From positions 1 through 7,206 of the forward strand of contig JAHBAQ020000080.1 of NCBI GenBank assembly GCA_018500045.2: a stretch of DNA of 7,206 nucleotides, written 5' to 3'. Positions 1 through 4,502 of this stretch are shown here, in pieces. This DNA is from Candidatus Shapirobacteria bacterium (lineage in GTDB: Bacteria > Patescibacteriota > Microgenomatia > UBA12405). The notes below the pieces were generated by a model. It searched no databases. It had not been told where the DNA came from and saw only the letters and a program-made list of their open reading frames with translations. The position numbers were made by a program, and so were the translations under genes. Within the stretch, counting starts at the first letter, position 1; every line of letters begins with the position of its first letter.

Positions 1-457
1 ATCCATTCAAACTTCCACCTTTTGCCACTTGTCCGATTGCCAAAATACCCTCAATCATTAACCAAAAGGGGATAGCCTTCAGCCAGCCACTTTGAGCTAA
101 TCTCTTATTTCTAATAATCCAATTCCAAAACCAAAATAATTCTCCCAGTCTCAACCATTTATATCCCGCCACCCATTTATTTTGAGCTATCAAAATATTT
201 ACTCCTATCAATACCAACACCCAAAATACTTCAAACCCAAAACTCCATTTTTTCTTTTTCCCATTGTTAATCAAGTCCAAAATTATCAAACCTAAGCAAA
301 TTACATCCACCAAATATAAAGTCGGTGAAAAATAATCCACCCTTATACCCCAAATTGACGTCCAATCAAACCAAAAATGTCTCCCTAGCTGTGTCGGCAA
401 CAAAAATATCAGGCTAAAAAACGCTATTTTTTCACATTTTACCCAAAATTCCTTCAC
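1..457 (-). CDS. O-antigen ligase/polymerase-like polytopic membrane protein, 3' part missing (runs off left edge)
   Basis: An open frame of 152 codons begins at a GTG (457-455) and continues past base 1, so only the N-terminal part is visible. The product is rich in Trp, Phe, Leu and Ile, with hydrophobic segments near residues 10-20, 46-63, 73-91 and 128-143, so it is an integral membrane protein. Residues 20-46 (LPTQLGRHFW, then GIRVDYFSPTLYL) and the end (IEGILAIGQ, GGSLNG) resemble my memory of O-antigen ligase/Wzy-type proteins in Microgenomates genomes, which would act in surface polysaccharide assembly. That is recognition by eye, not an alignment. A TTG at 463 is an alternative start; the upstream in-frame stop is TAA at 469-467. 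A TATGAT hexamer (474-469) lies just upstream and no Shine-Dalgarno is close. The gene lies downstream of khpB, beyond a terminator, so it is probably transcribed separately. Confidence 0.6.
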   Translation of the reverse strand, partial: MKEFWVKCEKIAFFSLIFLLPTQLGRHFWFDWTSIWGIRVDYFSPTLYLVDVICLGLIILDLINNGKKKKWSFGFEVFWVLVLIGVNILIAQNKWVAGYKWLRLGELFWFWNWIIRNKRLAQSGWLKAIPFWLMIEGILAIGQVAKGGSLNG

Positions 458-492
458 ACCCAAATCTTATCATAAACCAAACTCAAACCTCC

Positions 493-511
493 AACCCATC
501 TTGGATGGGTT
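493..511. repeat. Small perfect hairpin (8-bp stem, 3-nt loop)
   Basis: AACCCATC (493-500) and GATGGGTT (504-511) are perfect inverted copies around TTG. The element sits between the khpB terminator and the leftward membrane-protein gene. On the minus strand it follows the U-rich tail of the larger hairpin at 523-548. It has no T-run of its own on either strand, so it is not a convincing terminator by itself. It could be an upstream mRNA structure or a remnant of a repeat. Confidence 0.6.
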
Positions 512-548
512 AAAAACAAAATTCCCCTCCTTTCTTCAAAGGAGGGGA
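512..548 (-). terminator. Rho-independent terminator of khpB
   Basis: Read on the minus strand, TCCCCTCCTTT (548-538) pairs perfectly over 11 bp with AAAGGAGGGGA (533-523) around a GAAG tetraloop. It is followed at once by ATTTTGTTTTT (522-512). Stem, short loop and U-rich tail are the standard intrinsic terminator. It begins 22 nt after the khpB stop codon. The plus-strand side has no T-tract, so it acts leftward only. The flanking CCCCTTGAT (minus strand, upstream of the stem) repeats the style of the stem and hints that the element belongs to a dispersed repeat family. Confidence 0.8.
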
Positions 549-569
549 TCAAGGGGTAGATTTAAAAAA

Positions 570-1040
570 TTATACTTCCGGTTTTATCACCACATGTCTC
601 TCTTCACCTTCACCTTCCGACTCACTCACCACACCTTCCATTCCCGAAACTATCATATGACACACTCTTCTCTCGTATGAACTCATATTAGCTAAAGCTA
701 CATTTTTATGACTCACCAAACATTTTTCTGCCAAACCTCTCACCATTTCTTCCAATCTTTGTTTTTGTTCATTGCGATAATTATTTATATCCAACAATAC
801 TCTAGTGTTTTCACCCACCTGATTACGTACCATCAACGATAAAAGTAATTGCACTGAAGCTAAATTTCGACCTCTAAAACCAATCAAACCAGCCGGATTA
901 GCTACAGTTACTCCCACCAACACTTGTTCTTCTTCACCTTCAATATCTTCTACAAAGGCTTTTTCCACCTCAAAATTAATTTGATTTAAAAAATCACAAG
1001 TGATTTGTAAAATTTTTTCATTTCGTTTTTTGTTATCCAT
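570..1040 (-). CDS. khpB: RNA-binding protein KhpB (Jag/EloR), KH-R3H form without Jag_N
   Basis: The 156-aa product is a KH-R3H RNA-binding protein. In Firmicutes, KhpB/Jag pairs with KhpA and influences cell elongation and many transcripts; it acts in the cytoplasm. The KH domain is visible with its GxxG loop as GFRG (residues 54-57), within the pattern NPAGLIGFRGRNLASVQLL. The R3H motif RxxxH is R124-H128 (SSYERRVCH), followed by SESEGEGEERHVVIKPE, typical of the family's C-terminus. I chose ATG 1040 over the upstream TTG (1067) because MDNKKRNEK fits an N-terminus and a -10 hexamer lies at 1053-1048. Bacillus-type Jag is about 200 aa with an N-terminal Jag_N domain, which is absent here. 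The gene follows yidC as usual but is separated from it by 118 nt and has its own promoter-like site. Confidence 0.92.
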   Translation of the reverse strand: MDNKKRNEKILQITCDFLNQINFEVEKAFVEDIEGEEEQVLVGVTVANPAGLIGFRGRNLASVQLLLSLMVRNQVGENTRVLLDINNYRNEQKQRLEEMVRGLAEKCLVSHKNVALANMSSYERRVCHMIVSGMEGVVSESEGEGEERHVVIKPEV

Positions 1041-1047
1041 AGTCGCT

Positions 1048-1056
1048 ATTTTAACA
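1048..1056 (-). promoter_or_regulatory. Extended -10 promoter of khpB, leaderless spacing
   Basis: On the minus strand TGTTAAAAT reads as an extended -10 (TGn plus TAAAAT). It ends 7 nt (AGCGACT) before the ATG at 1040. The transcript would start at or beside the A of ATG. No -35 hexamer at normal spacing is evident, which is usual for extended -10 promoters. Confidence 0.5.
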
Positions 1057-1087
1057 TGAAAAAACAACTTTTAAGCCACAAAATAGA

Positions 1088-1159
1088 CCAGACTAACTGG
1101 CTTTTACCCTTGCCCTGCAAGGTCCATAGATACCCCGAAGAGGATAGAAAGGGAAGGGT
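1088..1159 (-). other. Structured GC-rich spacer between yidC and khpB
   Basis: This patch is much richer in G and C than its surroundings. Plus-strand ACCCTTGCCC (1106-1115) pairs with GGGAAGGGT (1151-1159), with one bulged base. Inside it, TACCC (1131-1135) pairs with GGATA (1142-1146); the one non-Watson-Crick pair is a tolerated G-U only in the minus-strand RNA, so that strand folds better. A second hairpin, CCTTGC/GCAAGG (1108-1122), is perfect but uses the same bases as the outer stem, so the two folds exclude each other. A weak CCAG/CTGG stem lies at 1088-1100. No U-tract follows on the minus strand, so it is not a standard intrinsic terminator. It may be a 3' mRNA structure, an attenuator, or an intergenic repeat. 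Confidence 0.4.
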
Positions 1160-1947
1160 TAGGGTTTTTTCTTACTAATTTTATTTACCAATACTTGTTG
1201 TCCAATCATCAACACCGAGTTAGCAAACCAATAGAGAAGTAATCCCATCGAAAAATTCCAGCCGATAAAAATCGTCATTGCTGGCATCATATAAAGTGAT
1301 TGGGTTCTCATCGCCGCCATCATATCATCTTCTTTATCTTTGGTCTTTTCCACTATTTTTTCATCTACCTTCGGATTTGGCATCATTATTTTGGCACTAA
1401 AAAACTGGAGTATTCCCGAACCCAACAATAATACCAAAGGTAAGATCAAATCAGCTGTAATTCCTTTGGAAAACACTTTAGCCGGCGACAAAGCCAAATC
1501 ACTTCCAAAATAATTCAAATTAAAATTAAATCCTTCACTAATCTTAAAAGAAGGGATCAATTGAGCATTAATTTCATTAATACTCCCTTTTTGTCCATTC
1601 CCCGAAAATCCAGTTACCAAATTAAAGGCTGAGAAAAATAACAACAATACTACTATCTGTAAAATCTGCGGTAAGCAACCAGAAAGGGGATTAATCCCTT
1701 CTGCTTTATACAATTCCATCTGCGCTTTAGCCAAACCTTGCTTATCACTTCCATATTTCTCTTTTAATTTATTCAATTTGGGTTGAATTTCTCTGGTTTT
1801 ATTAGCTGACTTCAAACTTGGCCAAATCAATGGTAATAAAACTAGTTTCAAAGCCACAGTCACCAACACAATTGCCCAACCAAAATTTCCCACCAAATAA
1901 TAACAACCAAACAATGCATTAACAAACGGTGCAATAAATAAATTCAT
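1159..1947 (-). CDS. yidC: Membrane protein insertase YidC/Oxa1 family
   Basis: This 262-aa product inserts and folds membrane proteins in the cytoplasmic membrane, alone or with SecYEG. It shows the short Gram-positive/CPR layout: no large periplasmic P1 domain, and a core beginning at GNFGWAIVLVTVALKLVLLPL (residues 20-40, given here as its landmark). A hydrophilic helical hairpin follows (MELYKAEGINPLSGCLPQILQ, about 77-97), with membrane segments near 98-112, 165-183 and 218-248. The tail is short and basic (NKISKKKP). The hydrophilic-groove positive charge is Lys34, where most homologues have Arg. A charged, Asp/Lys-rich loop lies at 193-208. The start lies 22 nt after yidD with no clear Shine-Dalgarno, so it is presumably cotranscribed with rpmH-rnpA-yidD. 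No signal peptide cleavage site or lipobox is obvious. Confidence 0.95.
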   Translation of the reverse strand: MNLFIAPFVNALFGCYYLVGNFGWAIVLVTVALKLVLLPLIWPSLKSANKTREIQPKLNKLKEKYGSDKQGLAKAQMELYKAEGINPLSGCLPQILQIVVLLLFFSAFNLVTGFSGNGQKGSINEINAQLIPSFKISEGFNFNLNYFGSDLALSPAKVFSKGITADLILPLVLLLGSGILQFFSAKIMMPNPKVDEKIVEKTKDKEDDMMAAMRTQSLYMMPAMTIFIGWNFSMGLLLYWFANSVLMIGQQVLVNKISKKKP

Positions 1948-1969
1948 AAAAATTTAATTTCTAAGTTAC

Positions 1970-2173
1970 TTATTGTAACAAATCAATCCCACTTCCACCG
2001 CCCGGTCGACATCTTATTATCCGTTTAATTCCCAACCATAATCCCTTTATTACCCCATATTTTTCTACTGCCTCATAGGTATATTCCGAACAACTCGGCA
2101 CAAATCGGCAATGTTCACCCCTAGAAACATACTTCTTATACCAAACCAACAATTTCAAAATTACTTTTTTCAT
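1970..2173 (-). CDS. yidD: Membrane protein insertion efficiency factor YidD
   Basis: From ATG 2173 this is a 67-aa protein of the YidD family, small basic factors that assist YidC-dependent membrane insertion at the inner face of the membrane. The signature is clear: an amphipathic N-terminus (MKKVILKLLVWYKKYVS), then CRFVPSCSEYTYEA and IKGLWLGIKRIIRCRPGG, with the family's cysteines at residues 22, 28 and 55. The C-terminal segment after the last Cys is short (SGIDLLQ). An in-frame GTG at 2185 would add MERK. I prefer ATG 2173 because it forms an ATGA overlap with the rnpA stop, giving translational coupling, and because GGAAAG lies a few bases upstream, the only Shine-Dalgarno-like site I see in the window. 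It lies between rnpA and yidC, its normal place. Confidence 0.93.
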   Translation of the reverse strand: MKKVILKLLVWYKKYVSRGEHCRFVPSCSEYTYEAVEKYGVIKGLWLGIKRIIRCRPGGGSGIDLLQ

Positions 2174-2508
2174 TTTTCTTTCCACCCAAAAATCTTTTTC
2201 AACTCTATCTCTATTTCCTTAGGTTTAACTTCCAACACTTCTTTTTTAGCCAAAAACAATATCCTTTTACCTTCATCAAATTTTTCTATATTTTTTCCCA
2301 GCACTTCCATTAGTCTTCTCTTTATTTTATTTCTCTCTACTGCTTTTTTAGAAATCTTTTTTGAAATTATCGTTCCAAATTTAAGTTCATTATCTTTTTT
2401 ATCTAACATCAACACCCCAAAAAAACGTGAAAAACCGCCAAAAATCCCATCTTTTCTTATTTCTTCAAACTCACTTCTTTTAGAAATTCGATTCTTTTTT
2501 TTCAACAC
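2170..2508 (-). CDS. rnpA: Ribonuclease P protein component
   Basis: This 112-aa basic protein is the protein subunit of RNase P, which with the RNA subunit removes the 5' leader of pre-tRNAs. It opens with the typical MLKKKNRISKRSEFEEIRKDG and carries the RNR-region helix in SKKAVERNKIKRRLMEVL (R59-N60-K61, then R64 and R65). A central segment RILFLAKKEVLEV matches the family's last core strand. Length is normal for the family. The start is GTG (2508), with TTG as the next codon. There is no Shine-Dalgarno; instead TATAAT ends 6 nt upstream. The gene lies 17 nt after rpmH and its stop TGA overlaps the yidD start by four bases. An antisense open frame over the same bases is a by-product of the low-complexity composition. 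Confidence 0.94.
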   Translation of the reverse strand: MLKKKNRISKRSEFEEIRKDGIFGGFSRFFGVLMLDKKDNELKFGTIISKKISKKAVERNKIKRRLMEVLGKNIEKFDEGKRILFLAKKEVLEVKPKEIEIELKKIFGWKEK

Positions 2509-2514
2509 AATACA

Positions 2515-2520
2515 ATTATA
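2515..2520 (-). promoter_or_regulatory. Consensus -10 (TATAAT) 6 nt before the rnpA start
   Basis: A perfect TATAAT on the minus strand lies in the 17-nt rpmH-rnpA gap, and TGTATT separates it from GTG 2508. If active, it gives a leaderless rnpA-yidD-yidC transcript in addition to readthrough from rpmH. There is no recognisable -35; the corresponding bases are an A-run inside rpmH. Confidence 0.45.
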
Positions 2521-2525
2521 CTAGC

Positions 2526-2666
2526 TTACGCGCTAATTTTTTTTCTACCCTGTGCCCTTCTTCTCTTCAAAACATTTCGTCCAGTTGCACTCATCATTCT
2601 TTTCAGAAATCCGTGAACTCTTGAATGTCTTTTTGTTTTTGGTTGATAGGTTCCTTTAGTTGCCAT
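2526..2666 (-). CDS. rpmH: 50S ribosomal protein L34
   Basis: A 46-aa open frame from ATG 2666 to TAA 2526 encodes bacterial ribosomal protein L34 (bL34), a small, very basic component of the large subunit. The translation contains the family pattern almost end to end: TYQPKTKR, then HSRVHGFLKRM, SATGRNVLKRRRAQGRKKISA. The N-terminus MATKG is slightly longer than the usual MKRTYQP form. It is the first gene of the leftward operon rpmH-rnpA-yidD-yidC and faces dnaA across a 210-bp spacer, the classical arrangement at bacterial origins. The start is supported by protein similarity and by an extended -10 element ending 7 nt upstream; no Shine-Dalgarno is present. Confidence 0.96.
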   Translation of the reverse strand: MATKGTYQPKTKRHSRVHGFLKRMMSATGRNVLKRRRAQGRKKISA

Positions 2667-2673
2667 ATCGCTA

Positions 2674-2682
2674 ATTCTACCA
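2674..2682 (-). promoter_or_regulatory. Extended -10 promoter of rpmH, leaderless spacing
   Basis: On the minus strand TGGTAGAAT (TGn plus TAGAAT) ends 7 nt (TAGCGAT) before ATG 2666. This closely resembles the khpB site (TGTTAAAAT, then AGCGACT, then ATG). A TTGGTT at 2705-2700 could be a -35 but would need a 20-nt spacer, longer than normal. It probably drives the whole leftward operon. Confidence 0.55.
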
Positions 2683-2759
2683 TAAAAAATTAAATTAAAA
2701 ACCAACTAATAAAATGTTGTTTTACAAAGACTTCCGCTCCTAAACTACTCCTTTCATTT

Positions 2760-2791
2760 TGTGGAAAACTCATTTATTATTATGTGGATAA
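2760..2791 (-). other. oriC, left half: two DnaA boxes upstream of dnaA
   Basis: Two 9-mers in the same (minus) orientation match the DnaA-box consensus TTWTNCACA. TTTTCCACA is the complement of 2760-2768 and TTATCCACA the complement of 2783-2791; the second is the perfect high-affinity form. They are separated by TTATTATTA-type sequence. Placed between rpmH and dnaA, they can serve both as part of the origin and as autoregulatory sites for dnaA, as known in other bacteria. Confidence 0.8.
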
Positions 2792-2795
2792 CCTC

Positions 2796-2810
2796 TTTCC
2801 CCCCGAAAAG
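2796..2810. other. TTTC-C(n)-GAAA origin element, copy 1
   Basis: TTTCCCCCCGAAAAG has a run of six C and can be written as TTTC and GAAA arms around a C-loop. It begins 4 nt after the perfect DnaA box and borders a long AT-rich stretch (2810-2876). A near copy occurs in the dnaA-dnaN spacer at 4291-4302. Its position between DnaA boxes and AT-rich DNA is like the GC-rich segment of characterised Bacillus-type unwinding regions, but its function is inferred only. Confidence 0.45.
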
Positions 2811-2876
2811 TTTTATATTCATTTTGTCTTGTTTTTATTTTATAAACCTTACAATTTTAAACTTTATAACTAACTT
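2810..2876 (+). promoter_or_regulatory. AT-rich dnaA upstream region with -10-like hexamer
   Basis: This stretch has very few G or C and could unwind easily. TATAAC (2865-2870) ends 6 nt (TAACTT) before ATG 2877, the same spacing as at the neighbouring genes, although its last base deviates from the -10 consensus. A better hexamer, TATAAA-like at 2841-2846, would give a leader of about 25 nt. No Shine-Dalgarno precedes the ATG, which favours the leaderless reading. Confidence 0.4.
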
Positions 2877-4223
2877 ATGGACTTAATCCGTCTTTGGAAA
2901 AACACCCAAGAAGAAATCAAAATCGTTTTATCTCCCGCTGTTTATCAAACCTATATTAGTAAAGTTGAACTTATCAGTCTTGAAAACAATCAAGCTGTTT
3001 TAGCTTGTCCCAATTCTTATTTAGTCGATTTCAATAAAAAACGTCACTATCATTTCATCAAAACTGCTCTTGATAATCAAACTAAAACCGATAACACTCT
3101 TATTTTTATAGTTAAAGAATCTACCCCCGAAATTACCACTCAAGCTCCAGTCGCCCCACTTTTTGAATACACTCTACAAAAAAACACCTTTCAAAGCAGT
3201 CTTCACCCAAAATATACTTTCGATACTTTAATTGTTGGTAACAGTAATAATTTTGCCTACGCTGCTGCTCAAGGTATCGTTAAAAACCCCGGTCTTTCCT
3301 ATAACCCATTTTTTATTTGGGGTGGGGTAGGAGTTGGCAAAACCCATCTTATGCAAGCCATTGGTCACGAAATTCTCAAAAGTAATCCTAATTTCAAAAT
3401 AAAATATTTTCCTGCTGAAACTTTTGGCAATGAACTCATCGCCGCCCTCAAAAGTAAAACCATGAATCAATTCAAAGATAAATACCGCAACCTTGATTGT
3501 ATTTTGGTTGATGATATTCAATTTATTGCCGGCAAAGAGTATATCCAAGAAGAGTTTTTCCACACCTTTAACTCACTTCATATGAATGGTAAACAAGTTA
3601 TTCTTACTTCCGACCGCAAACCTAGCGAAATTGACCATCTTGAAGACCGCTTAGTTTCCCGATTTTTAGGCGGTTTAACTGTTGATATTCAACTTCCTGA
3701 TTACGAAATGCGAGTTGCTATTATTAATCAAAAAATTGAAGAAAAGGGGATAAAGATTACTACCGACGCTGCGTCTTTTTTAGCTAACAATATTGAATCA
3801 AATATTCGTGAAATCGACGGTAAAATTCAACAACTAACTATTCAAGCAATTGCTGGTGGGGTAGGGGAAATCACCCTTGATTTTGCTCAGCATTTTTTTG
3901 ATCCATCTCTTCATCAAACCACTAGTTTCATTAGTAATTCCAAAATCAACCCCAAACATGTTATTTCTGTCTGTGCTAAATATTTCAATATTAAAACCGG
4001 GGATTTATGTGGCAAAAGTCGTAAAAAAGAATTAGTTCAAGCCCGTCATATTACTGCTTATCTTCTTTTATCTGAAGCTAATTTACCTTTAGAAGAAGTT
4101 GGTCGTTTTCTTGGTGGCCGCGACCACACCAGTATTATGCACGCCCGCGACAAAATCCACCATGACTTTTCCACTAATCCACAAATCACCAAACTTATCA
4201 ACCAAATAAAATCATCTTTTTAA
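2877..4223 (+). CDS. dnaA: Chromosomal replication initiator protein DnaA
   Basis: This 448-aa AAA+ ATPase binds DnaA boxes, melts the origin and recruits the replicative helicase. All four domains are visible. Domain I covers about residues 1-80 (LWKNTQEEIKIVLSPAVYQTYI) and a short linker 81-108. The AAA+ core has Walker A GGVGVGKT (149-156), Walker B CILVDDIQFI (D212-D213), sensor I ILTSD (242-246), the arginine-finger region EDRLVSRF (R262) and sensor II R311 (NIREIDG). Domain IV is the helix-turn-helix with the signature GGRDHTSIMHARDK (413-426). Domain II is short, as in small genomes. The ATG has a -10-like hexamer and no ribosome-binding site. The gene starts the rightward pair dnaA-dnaN, and DnaA boxes flank it on both sides, implying autoregulation. 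Its sense strand is C-rich, unlike the leftward genes, which have G-rich sense strands. Confidence 0.98.
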   Translation: MDLIRLWKNTQEEIKIVLSPAVYQTYISKVELISLENNQAVLACPNSYLVDFNKKRHYHFIKTALDNQTKTDNTLIFIVKESTPEITTQAPVAPLFEYTLQKNTFQSSLHPKYTFDTLIVGNSNNFAYAAAQGIVKNPGLSYNPFFIWGGVGVGKTHLMQAIGHEILKSNPNFKIKYFPAETFGNELIAALKSKTMNQFKDKYRNLDCILVDDIQFIAGKEYIQEEFFHTFNSLHMNGKQVILTSDRKPSEIDHLEDRLVSRFLGGLTVDIQLPDYEMRVAIINQKIEEKGIKITTDAASFLANNIESNIREIDGKIQQLTIQAIAGGVGEITLDFAQHFFDPSLHQTTSFISNSKINPKHVISVCAKYFNIKTGDLCGKSRKKELVQARHITAYLLLSEANLPLEEVGRFLGGRDHTSIMHARDKIHHDFSTNPQITKLINQIKSSF

Positions 4224-4234
4224 TGTTTAAAAAC

Positions 4235-4276
4235 TTATCCACATCTAAACACTATTTATCCACTAACTTTTCCACA
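4235..4276 (+). other. oriC, right half: cluster of three DnaA boxes
   Basis: Three plus-oriented 9-mers follow the dnaA stop: TTATCCACA (4235-4243, perfect), TTATCCACT (4256-4264, last base off) and TTTTCCACA (4268-4276, matching TTWTNCACA). Start-to-start distances are 21 and 12 nt. All face dnaN, opposite to the pair upstream of dnaA. Two weaker matches, TTTTCCACT and TAATCCACA (4167-4183), lie in the last codons of dnaA. Confidence 0.85.
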
Positions 4277-4290
4277 ATTATTTTTCTGCT

Positions 4291-4302
4291 TTTCCCCCGA
4301 AA
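4291..4302. other. TTTC-C(n)-GAAA origin element, copy 2
   Basis: TTTCCCCCGAAA repeats the element seen at 2796-2810 with one C fewer. It lies 14 nt after the last strong DnaA box of the right cluster and is followed by ACTTACCCC. The TTTC/GAAA arms are perfect inverted repeats of 4 bp. Occurrence of the same rare C-run motif beside both box clusters, in otherwise AT-rich spacers, suggests a shared origin function. Confidence 0.45.
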
Positions 4303-4345
4303 CTTACCCCAACTCAATTTAACCTTATAAGACAAATAACTATGA

Positions 4346-4500
4346 TTACTACCAACTTACCAATCATTTTATCTTTTAAACACAACAAAACTAATACTTT
4401 TTGCCGTTTTTTCAATATTTTTAGTTTTCCATTCCACTTATCTACCATACTAATAACTACCACTACTATTTTTTTTATTAATTTATATCTATAATAAAGC
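4346..4500 (+). other. Candidate DNA-unwinding region with DnaA-trio-like triplets
   Basis: CTACCA occurs at 4349-4354, 4442-4447 and 4457-4462. The last copy runs in phase as CTA CCA CTA CTA (4457-4468) into T8, then ATTAATTTATAT. Bacillus subtilis oriC has comparable CTA/TTA triplets (3'-GAT on the other strand) that bind DnaA on single strands next to boxes. A degenerate box, TTATCTACC (4438-4446, two mismatches), lies 10 nt before the triplets. The AT-rich tract to 4500 is the best unwinding candidate in the window. The middle part (4355-4430) is plain AT-rich sequence in which I see nothing specific. Confidence 0.5.
4490..4495 (+). promoter_or_regulatory. Consensus -10 (TATAAT) 7 nt before the dnaN start
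   Basis: A perfect TATAAT is separated from ATG 4503 by AAAGCCA, predicting transcription from the start codon or a base before it. No -35 is recognisable; the region is T-rich and overlaps the candidate unwinding DNA, so origin melting and dnaN transcription may influence each other. No Shine-Dalgarno is present. Confidence 0.5.
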
Positions 4501-4502
4501 CA

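Noticed and set aside
1041..1067. Upstream TTG start for khpB
   Set aside because: It adds MFFHVKIAT, which does not resemble the family, and would place the promoter-like hexamer inside the gene.
1108..1122. Hairpin as an intrinsic terminator of yidC
   Set aside because: The stem is perfect but no U-tract follows it on the minus strand; the T-run at 1165-1170 is on the other strand and belongs to yidC lysine codons.
2161..2172. UGA recoding as in some CPR lineages
   Set aside because: No gene has an in-frame TGA, and rnpA ends naturally at TGA coupled to yidD; readthrough would add only two lysines after the recoded residue before a TAA.
2174..2185. GTG start for yidD adding four residues
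   Set aside because: The ATG at 2173 gives an ATGA overlap with the rnpA stop, an SD-like GGAAAG and a typical YidD N-terminus.
2111..2524. Plus-strand open frame antisense to rnpA/yidD
   Set aside because: It lies opposite two clear conserved genes, is dominated by Phe/Ser/Leu/Asn low-complexity translation of an AT-rich complement, and has no family motif.
3228..3563. Minus-strand open frame inside dnaA
   Set aside because: It is opposite the AAA+ core of dnaA, whose motifs fix the coding frame; no independent signals.
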